Below are positions 1 to 7,200 of a DNA stretch of 13,438 nt, piece by piece. Below the pieces are notes generated by a model. It did not search any database and was not told the DNA's origin. It worked only from the letters and a program-made list of their open reading frames with translations. The first letter of the stretch is position 1. Each line of letters starts with the position of its first letter. Source of the DNA: SVMC01 sp045601345 (GTDB taxonomy: Bacteria; Bacillota; Clostridia; Oscillospirales; Oscillospiraceae); assembly GCA_045601345.1 (NCBI GenBank), contig JAZRZL010000058.1, positions 1-13,438 on the forward strand. Reading direction: 5' to 3'. Position numbers and translations under genes: made by a program.

Positions 1-359
1 TTACAGACAGGGTTGGCCTTGCAAACGGTGGCCAGCAGCTCAAGCTGATTGTCCGTTGGGAGCTTCCGTCCGGCTATCAGCCCGTTGAGGCCGGTTTCGT
101 AAGAACCTATAATGATGAGAAGGGTAATTCTGACACCCTGATTCTCGAAAATGTGGACGGCAGTGACATCAAGAAAAACGCTGTAGCCGCTGTCCGCAAC
201 ACCGGCAGCTATACCCTGAACCTGAACCTGAGTGCCAGCACGGCGCAAAAGAATCTCTACGCCGTTGGCTATCTCAAATGCCCCAATGCCGCCGGGGAGA
301 CGATTACCGTCTATACCAATTTGGCAAAGAGCAATGCAAAGCAGCCTTCTTTACGTTAA
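1..359 (+). CDS. 3' end of an unidentified secreted-type protein (5' truncated by window edge)
   Basis: An open frame runs from position 3 to the TAA at 357-359, giving about 118 residues with no start in the window. The fragment is polar and beta-strand-like, with stretches such as VEAGFVRTY, TLNLNLSAS, LYAVGYLKC and TVYTN. There is no transmembrane helix, sortase motif or SLH domain. The style resembles the C-terminal beta-rich domains of large secreted proteins in gut Clostridia, and it would fit another surface enzyme next to the two giants downstream, but I do not recognise the family. The last residues (after SNAK) may be a read-out into foreign sequence, because the mobile-element scar zone starts right after the stop; this is inference. 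Function is unknown. Confidence 0.6.
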   Translation, partial: TDRVGLANGGQQLKLIVRWELPSGYQPVEAGFVRTYNDEKGNSDTLILENVDGSDIKKNAVAAVRNTGSYTLNLNLSASTAQKNLYAVGYLKCPNAAGETITVYTNLAKSNAKQPSLR

Positions 360-377
360 TTAGATAGACCACCGCGA

Positions 378-411
378 GCCGTAGCTGGAGCATATCCAGC
401 TGCGGCTTCTT
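378..411 (+). terminator. Hairpin just after the partial gene, possible weak terminator
   Basis: Positions 378-389 pair with 395-406 in a 12-bp stem that is perfect except for one G-U wobble, with a 5-base loop (gcata). It begins 18 bases after the stop of the partial gene and is followed by TTCTTG, which is a poor T-tract. It fits an intrinsic terminator by position and stem, but the weak T-run leaves open that it is a repeat-element hairpin. Confidence 0.4.
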
Positions 412-420
412 GAGGACATC

Positions 421-479
421 GGGGACAGGGGACGGTTCTCTGTCTTGAGCATCAAGACAGAGAACCGTCCCCTGTCCCC
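421..479. repeat. Perfect 28-bp inverted repeat, REP-like palindrome
   Basis: The left arm 421-448 is the exact reverse complement of the right arm 452-479, separated by only 3 bases (gca). The arms carry a GGGGACAGGGGACGG core followed by TTCTCTGTCTTGA. The GGGGACGGTTCT-type core resembles REP-like palindromes seen in many bacterial genomes, often mobilised by REP-associated tyrosine transposases (from memory, not searched). No such transposase is in the window. The right arm ends exactly where the IS110-like reading frame becomes recognisable. An 11-base piece of the same repeat (GGACGGTTCTC) recurs at 640-650, at the other end of that fragment. Confidence 0.8.
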
Positions 480-661
480 TGGCACCGTCCACGATGGCGA
501 CAACGCCATTGGACAGCCGGAAAAAGAATGACCGTCTGGATGCACAGCGTATTGCAAAATGTCTGGCATATGGAACATACAAAAGTGTTTACGTTCTTGA
601 TGAGCAGGACGATGCTGTAAAAGAGTATATTCGTATAACGGACGGTTCTCAATGGCGTTAA
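480..661 (+). pseudogene. IS110-family transposase fragment (DEDD domain piece)
   Basis: The frame ending at TAA 659-661 reads LAPSTMATTPLDS, then KNDRLDAQRIAKCLAYGTY, then VYVLDEQDDAVKEYIR. This is the typical run of IS110-family transposases around the acidic K-x-D-x-x-DA motif of the N-terminal DEDD nuclease domain and the EYIRMRDD-like segment after it. Only about 50 of the roughly 300-400 residues usual for the family are present. The N-terminal part is missing and replaced by the REP-like palindrome. After EYIR (about 635) the similarity stops, and the frame closes within 9 codons. The ATG at 494 is internal to the family alignment, so it is unlikely to be a real start. The fragment is inactive. 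Confidence 0.75.
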
Positions 662-823
662 GTTAGCAAAATTAAGCCATAAATGTCGGGTAGAAGTAAA
701 GTCGCTCGGACAAAACAGCGGCAAAGCATTATTACAAATTATTTAGGGTATGCTGACCACGGCAACAGCATTTACTTTTTGCGCCCAATATGGCATTATG
801 TTAACCGAGGAAGGTGAGTTGAC

Positions 824-967
824 ATGAAACATATCATAGAACGGCTGAAAAATTTGGAGGATCCGCGCAGACAGTGGGGGAATTTGTGGCATAAGCTGGT
901 AGATATTGTGTTTATAGGACTGGTATCTGTTATTTGTGGTGGAACAGATTACGAGCATATGGAGGAT
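824..967 (+). pseudogene. ISAs1-family transposase, N-terminal fragment
   Basis: The frame starts at ATG 824, 7 bases after a GAGGAAGG ribosome binding site (about 807-816). It reads MKHIIERLKNLEDPRRQWGN, then HKLVDIVFIGLVSVICGG, then TDYEHMED. The L-x-x-L-x-DPR, H-x-L-x-DI-x-FI and VICG elements match the DDE_Tnp_1-associated N-terminal domain of ISAs1/IS4-type transposases. Similarity ends near residue 48, at about 967. The frame then reads through the antisense of another transposase remnant and stops at 1135. None of the DDE catalytic domain is present, so this is a dead fragment. Confidence 0.75.
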
Positions 968-1081
968 ACTCGTCCTATCTACTCCCAATCTGTGCGCTGC
1001 TTCGGTTTGGCTTATCCTTCCCTCGGCGCACGCCTTTGCCGCCTCAATTCGTTCCGCTACTGTTACCTTTCCTCTGGACAT
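962..1081 (-). pseudogene. IS3-family orfA transposase, N-terminal HTH fragment
   Basis: On the minus strand, from the ATG at 1081-1079, the protein reads MSRGKVTVAERIEAAKACAE, then GRISQTEAAHRLGVDRTSIL. This is the helix-turn-helix start of IS3-type orfA proteins (HTH_28/HTH_Tnp_1 style). A good minus-strand ribosome binding site (AAGGGAG) lies 7-10 bases upstream (1090-1097). Similarity stops around 962-966, where the sequence changes into the ISAs1-like remnant. OrfB, which carries the DDE domain, is absent. The first 40 residues are intact, so truncation was by deletion or recombination at the 3' side rather than by point mutation. Confidence 0.75.
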
Positions 1082-1210
1082 AGTTATGCTCCCTTCATGA
1101 TCAACAGTGTTTTTTTATTTCACTGTCTCTCATAAAGGGTGCATATCAAATTTGTCATGCAATTATACAATTGATTTTATTACATTAAAATAAATGGCAC
1201 ATAAGAATTA

Positions 1211-1239
1211 TTGACTTTTCTTTGATAACATGGTATATT
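1211..1239 (+). promoter_or_regulatory. Sigma-A-type promoter of the giant SLH-anchored hydrolase
   Basis: TTGACT at 1211-1216 and TATATT at 1234-1239 are spaced by exactly 17 bases, close to the housekeeping consensus, in an AT-rich stretch. The expected start is near 1246, leaving a leader of about 47 bases before the ATG at 1293, with an AAAAAGGAGAG ribosome binding site at 1276-1286. It lies about 60 bases inside the end of the IS scar, so the gene seems to have kept its own promoter. Confidence 0.8.
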
Positions 1240-1244
1240 TCATA

Positions 1245-1261
1245 TGTGTAATCGTTACACA
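1245..1261. promoter_or_regulatory. LacI-family-like operator over the transcription start
   Basis: TGTGTAA (1245-1251) and TTACACA (1255-1261) form a perfect 7-bp inverted repeat around TCG. The TGTAA-CG-TTACA pattern resembles operators of LacI/GalR-family regulators, including CcpA-like and local sugar repressors. Its position, directly after the -10 box and over the predicted start site, is typical for repression released by a sugar. No regulator gene is in the window, so the identity of the binding protein is inferred. Confidence 0.6.
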
Positions 1262-1292
1262 AAAATAAAAAAATTAAAAAGGAGAGAACTGT

Positions 1293-4200
1293 ATGAAAAG
1301 AAATTCTACGATTTCCAGACTCATTGCCATTGCATTGACTTTATGCATGGTACTGGGAATGGCACCAGCCGTATCTGCCTTGAATCCGGCAGTACAGAGC
1401 TGGTACACAGCAGACCCGGCACCTGTGGTCTTTGCTAATGACCCGAATACGCTGTGGGTTTATACCTCCCATGATGAGGATAGCGCACATGGTCAAAACA
1501 TCGGCGGCTACAACATGAAGGACTATAAGTGCTTCTCCACCACAGATATGGTCAACTGGACCTATCGCGGTACCCCGGTTGGCCACCAGACCTTCTCTAC
1601 CTGGTCTGAGCCGGATGGTTCTGCCTGGGCACAGCAGGTGGTAGAGCGCAATGGCAAGTATTACTGCTATGCGCCTATTTTCCACGATACCAAGGCATGG
1701 TGCATCGGCGTAGCCGTGTCGGATTCTCCCACTGGACCGTTCAAGGATGCCATTGACAAGCCTCTGTATGATGCAGGCTGGTCCGGCATTGACCCCACCG
1801 TGTTCATTGATGATGATGGACAGGCCTATATGTATTGGGGCAACCCCACCCTATACTGCGCCAAGCTCAATGAGGACATGGTTACCCTGGGTCGCTTCAC
1901 CAGAGATGAAGTGGATCCTGCCTGGGCTACTGTGCGCAGTGACGGCACACTGGAAATGAAGATGACCGTGGAAGCTTTCGGCTGGGGTGGCGATAAGACC
2001 GATGACGGTGTTGTTGACGCTGCCTATCAGGAAGGCCCCTGGTTCTTCAAGCGCGGCGATATGTACTACATGGTTTACCCCTCCATCGTGGAAGGCTCCG
2101 GCGAATCCATGGCCTACTCTACCAGCCCCGGCCCCATCGGCCCCTGGACGTATCGCGGTGTGATTCTGGATACCACAAAGCAGGGTGAGCCGAATTTTAA
2201 CTCCTATACCATCCACGGCGGCACGATTGACTTCAAGGGTCATTCCTATCTGTTCTACCATAATGGCGGCCTGCCCAATGGCGGTACGTACAGACGCTCC
2301 ATTGCAGTTGAGGAATTCACTTGGGGCGCTGATGGCTCTATTCCCTATATTCCCAGAACCAACGAGGGTCCCGCTGCCATTGAAGCGCTGAATCCCTATG
2401 TCTTACAGGAAGCGGAAACCATTGCATGGTCTGATGGTATTCGTCCTAAGGAACGCGATGATGGCGTGATTTCTGTACAGGACATCAGCAATAATGACAG
2501 CATCCGCGTGATGAATGTGGACTTCGGCAGCGAAGGCGCTGTCATGTTCACGGCCAAGACCCTTGCCTCTGCCGCAGGCGGCAGCATCGAGGTATATCTT
2601 GACAACAAGGGAAATGCATCTGACCGCATTGCAACTCTGAACGTTCCCAACAGCGGCGGCCAGTGGGCATACACCACGACCGGTATGTCCAAGGCGGTTA
2701 CCGGCGTGCATGATGTATACTACGTTTTCAAGGCTTCCAATGCCAACTTGTTTGAATTCGACAACTGGACCTTCACCAAAAAGGAAGAGGGAGCTACCGC
2801 TGACAGCGTGGTTGGCCTGTCTGTCAGTGCAGACACCTATACCATTGATACCGCGGAAGGCATCAATAAAGCCATTGTTTCTGTAACTGCAATTTATGCC
2901 GACGGTCATATGGCAGACGTTTCCGACAAGGTTACGCTCACCGGTGATGCCTTTGCCACTGCTTCCGGTAATGTTGTTACCGGTAAGGCTTATGGCACGG
3001 CAACCGTTACCGTTTCCTATGGCGGAAAGGAAGCGCAGGTACGCTTTACTGTGAAGGATCTGGCTGCCATTCTCCGCGTGACCGGCCTGAAGGCGGATGT
3101 GAATACTCTTGACCTGTTTGTGGCAGGAACCCGCCAGCTTAAGCTGACTGCTTCCTTCGCTGACGGACATACGGAAGATGTCACGGCAAATGCTGTCTAT
3201 ACCTCTTCCAATGCAGCAGCAGTTTCCTGTGCCTCCGGCCTGGTTACTGCAAAGGGAGAAGGCAAGGCTACCATTACCGCTTCCTATGAAGGCAAGCTGG
3301 GTGGCAAGCATACCGTGGAAATTGCGGTGAATGCCCACTATCGTGATCCCTTTGCCCGTCTGGAAGCTGAGACTTGCAACGATAAGATTCAGCGCAGCGG
3401 CAACTGTCTGGTGGATACCGTTACCACCGACTCTGCCGATCCCAACGGCCATAGCCTGGGCTATATCCAGGATGGCGACTGGATCAAGCTCTCCGGCGTG
3501 AAGTTTGACCGTGCGGCTGTGACCCTAACGGCTCGTCTTGCCTCGGGAGCACGTGAGTTCAATGTGGAGCTTCGCAAGAATTCCCGCGACGGTGAGCTTC
3601 TTGGCCGTGTTACCGGTGCAACCACCGGTGGCTGGGATAACTGGGCGGATCGGGAAACCACGGTCAATGTCCAGCCCGGTGAGCCTTTTGACCTGTATAT
3701 CGTGTTTGCCAACGGTGACTGCGATATCAACTGGGTACAGTTTGGCGATCATATCCATGAATTTGAAGAGGTTGTAACGCCGCCTACCTGCCTTGAGGGA
3801 GGCTATACTGCCAGCGCCTGTAAGTATTGCGACGTTAAAACTATTCTGAACCGCACGGCTGCCCTGGGTCATAGCTGGGATGAGGGCAAGGTCACTGTGG
3901 CTCCCACGGAAACCACGACCGGCATTAGAACCTATTCCTGCATCCGCTGTGATGCTACCAAGACCAAGCGCATTCCGAGAGTCGGCGCAACGGTACCCGA
4001 TGATATCGACTTTACCGATCCTGCATCTGCTGACCAGTTCGAGATCGTAAACAAGGATGTTTCTGCGATCCGTAATGGCCAAGGCCTGTATATGGTCACC
4101 ACCAAGAACGGCTTCGAGCCTGCCAACAATCAGCTCGAAGGCGATGCGGCTACCACACCGAAGGATCTTGTTACCATCCCCGTGGAAGGCGATTGGCAGG

Positions 4201-7200
4201 CAACGCTGCAATTTGTCTTCAACCAAAGTGCAGATAACGGTTATTACCAGTTCTTCGGCTTCTATGCGATGGAAGACTACCAGAACTGTGCCGGTATCCG
4301 TGGCGGCGATGGCGCAATTCAGAACTTCCTGCGCACAGACGGAACGGTTACCGCTGACTCCGAAGAGCTGAATTCTGCCCCCGGCCTTGACAAGGATGGA
4401 GGAACTTACTGGTTCCGAATTGTCAAGGAGAGTGACACCTACACCTGCTTCAGAAGCGAAGACGGTGAGAACTTTACCGAAATCTTTGCCTATGCGGATA
4501 CCGGCATCGAAGCGGACAAGATTGCGATCGACGCTTATACCGGCATGACCGAAGGCTATAGCTTCCTGCTCAAGAGCCTGACCTTCGAGGATGTCGGCGA
4601 CGCACCCGATGTGCCCGATGTGCCCGATGAACCCGTTGAAGAGGGACTTTTCTACTTCGTGGACTGCGGCGACTACAACCCCGAATCTGTTTCCACCGGC
4701 GACAGCTTTGGCAAGTACAACAGCGTGACCGAGCAGGTCTACGGTGCTGACCCCGTCACGGGCAAGTACTGGGGCATTGTTGACACTGTCTCCAATCCGC
4801 TGACGAACGGCACCTCCAGCAGAGTTCCCAATGGTGTCTACACCGACTGGTCTTGGCCGTATGAGTATAACAATTCCAGCAACAATCTGAGCAAGACTGC
4901 CACCAACCGCTACACCAAAAACCAGCTTGAAAACGGCATCAACCGCCATCTTCAGTACGATTTCGAGCTGGCAGACGGCGAATACGATCTTGAAATCTAC
5001 TTTGTCAACCAGTGGGGCGGCTCCAAGAACCCCTCTGTCCGCGCCAACGGTGTCACCGTCCTCTCCAATGCGCAGACCGACATTCCGCTGAAGACAAAGG
5101 TCAACGTCACGGGCGGCAAGCTTGAGCTGTACCTTAGCTCCAATGATGACTGCCTCAACGTCAGCTACATCATGATCTCCAGAGGACTGGAGGATGATGA
5201 ACCCGATATTCCCGATGAACCCGATGAACCCTGGGAACCTGTAACTCCCGATCTCCCCGATACCCATCTGCTGAACGTCTATGATCTGAGCGCCGTGCAG
5301 GTTTCCGACCCCTACATCGTCAACGCACAGGAAAAGGAATACGCCTACCTGCTCTCTCTGGATGCTGACCGCCTGCTTGTCGGCTTCCGTGAAAACGCTG
5401 GTCTCAGCACCCAGGGCAAGTCCCGCTACGGCGGCGGCTGGGAGGACTCCCGTATCGCCGGCCACACCATGGGTCACTACCTGAGCGCACTGGCACAGAG
5501 CATCAATACGACCCCTGATGGCCATCCGCAGAAGGCCGCATTAACCGAACGTCTCAACTATTGCCTCGCTGAGCTGAGAAAGTGTCAGAAGGCCATTGGC
5601 AACGGCTTCCTCTTCGGCGCAACGTATGACCGCTCCAAGGGTATCTATGGACAGTTTGATGACCTCGAATCCGGCAACGCCGGCAGTATGTCCAACACTT
5701 GGGTGCCCTGGTACACGATGCACAAGATTCTTACCGGTCTGGTTGATGCCTACAACCTCACCGGCAGCCAGGAGGCTCTGACCATCGCCAACGACCTTGG
5801 TAACTGGATCGCAAAACGCGTCAATGCATGGTCCTCCACGGTACGCAGCCGCGTCCTCAGCATTGAGTTCGGCGGCATGAACGACGTACTCTATGAACTC
5901 TACAAGATCACCGGCAATCCTGCCCATCTCGCTGCTGCCAAGCAGTTTGATGATGACAGCCTGTATACGCGCCTCAGTGCTGGCGGCAGAAATGCCCTGA
6001 ACGGTATGCACGCGAACACCACCATTCCCAAGTTCGGCGGCACTGCCAACCGCTACCTCACCACCGGCGACGAAACCTACCTCACCTACGCAGAAAACTT
6101 CTTCAACATGGTTTTGGATCGCCACACCTACATCACCGGCAACAATTCCGAATGGGAAGCCTTCGGCAATGACTACGTCCTGCACGCCGAGCGCACCAAC
6201 TGCAACTGCGAAACCTGCAACGCATACAATATGCTGAAGCTGGCACAGAAGCTCTACTGCGCAACCGGCGACAGCCGCTATGCTGACTACTATGAGCGCA
6301 CATTCATTAATACAATTCTCTCCTCCCAGAACCCCGAAACCGGTATGACCACCTACTTCCAGCCCATGGCTACCGGTTACTTCAAGGTCTACTCCACCCC
6401 GGAGAACAGCTTCTGGTGCTGCACCGGCAGCGGCATGGAGAGTATGTCCAAGCTGGGTCTCGGCCTGTACTACTCCACGGATGATATGATCGTGGTCAGC
6501 CAGTTCTTCTCCTCCACTCTGACCGACACAGAGAAGAATGTGACCCTCAAGCTCGATGCCAATATGCCCGAGAGTGACACTGTCACTGCCACTGTGACCG
6601 GCTCCGGCGTTGCCGCCACGAAGATTGCCTTCCGTCTGCCCGATTGGCTGATGGGCGATGTTGAGGTCAAGGTCAACGGTGTCGCAGCAAATCCCCAGAT
6701 CACCGAAGACTATGCCATCCTGAGTGGCCTCAAGTCCGGTGATGTCATCACCGTAAGACTGCCCATGGGCGCGGTTGCATATAACCTGCCCGACGGCGAG
6801 AACACCTACGCCATCAAGTACGGCCCCGTGGTTCTGAGCGCCAAGCTCGGCACCCAGCAGATGAACAAGGGCTCCACCGGCGTAAACGTCACCACCGCTG
6901 CAAACCGCATCCTCTCCACCGAGTATCTCCCCAGTGGCAGCGAAAGCGTCACCATTCGCGGCTCCTCTGTCTCCGCTTTTATGGAGAATATCAATGCCCA
7001 TCTAGTCAAGACCGAGGGCAAGGCAGAGTGGAAGCTCACCGATGTAGATGCAAACCTTACCTACGTTCCCCACTATAGCCAGTACACCGAGCGCTACGGT
7101 CTCTACTTCACCTTCGAACCGGGCAACGGTCTGGAAGACATCACCGTAAACGGCGTTTCGCTCCCGAACTTCTCCCCGAAGAAGTTTACCTACTCCATGA

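Larger units (their letters stand above)
744..1148. mobile_element. Composite IS scar: ISAs1-like 5' end fused to inverted IS3-like 5' end
   Basis: This stretch holds the beginnings of two different insertion sequences pointing towards each other, with both 3' ends lost. The left part starts near TAGGGTATGCTG (744), which may be an ISAs1-type terminal repeat, and contains the start of its transposase at 824. The right part ends near GGGTGCATATCA (1137-1148), which reads TGATATGCACCC on the minus strand and would suit an IS3-type end. Next to it 1104-1126 forms a hairpin (ACAGTG/CACTGT). The element boundaries are inferred by eye; the two coding remnants are much firmer. Between 662 and 743 I see no recognisable gene. 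Confidence 0.6.

Noticed and set aside
421..479. Palindrome as a strong rho-independent terminator
   Set aside because: The stem is long, but it is followed by GGCACCG instead of a T-run, so a repeat element explains it better.
304..724. Overlapping minus-strand frames across the scar zone
   Set aside because: They read through the inverted repeat and the antisense of the IS110 fragment, with no family likeness.
651..743. Short plus-strand open stretch reading NGVKLAKLSHKCRVEVKSLG after the IS110 fragment
   Set aside because: It looks somewhat protein-like but has no start or ribosome binding site, is only about 30 codons long and matches no family I know.
4608..5231. Short repeats as a possible CRISPR array
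   Set aside because: The repeats are 9-base in-frame units coding for Asp-x-Pro linkers, with no spacers and no cas genes.
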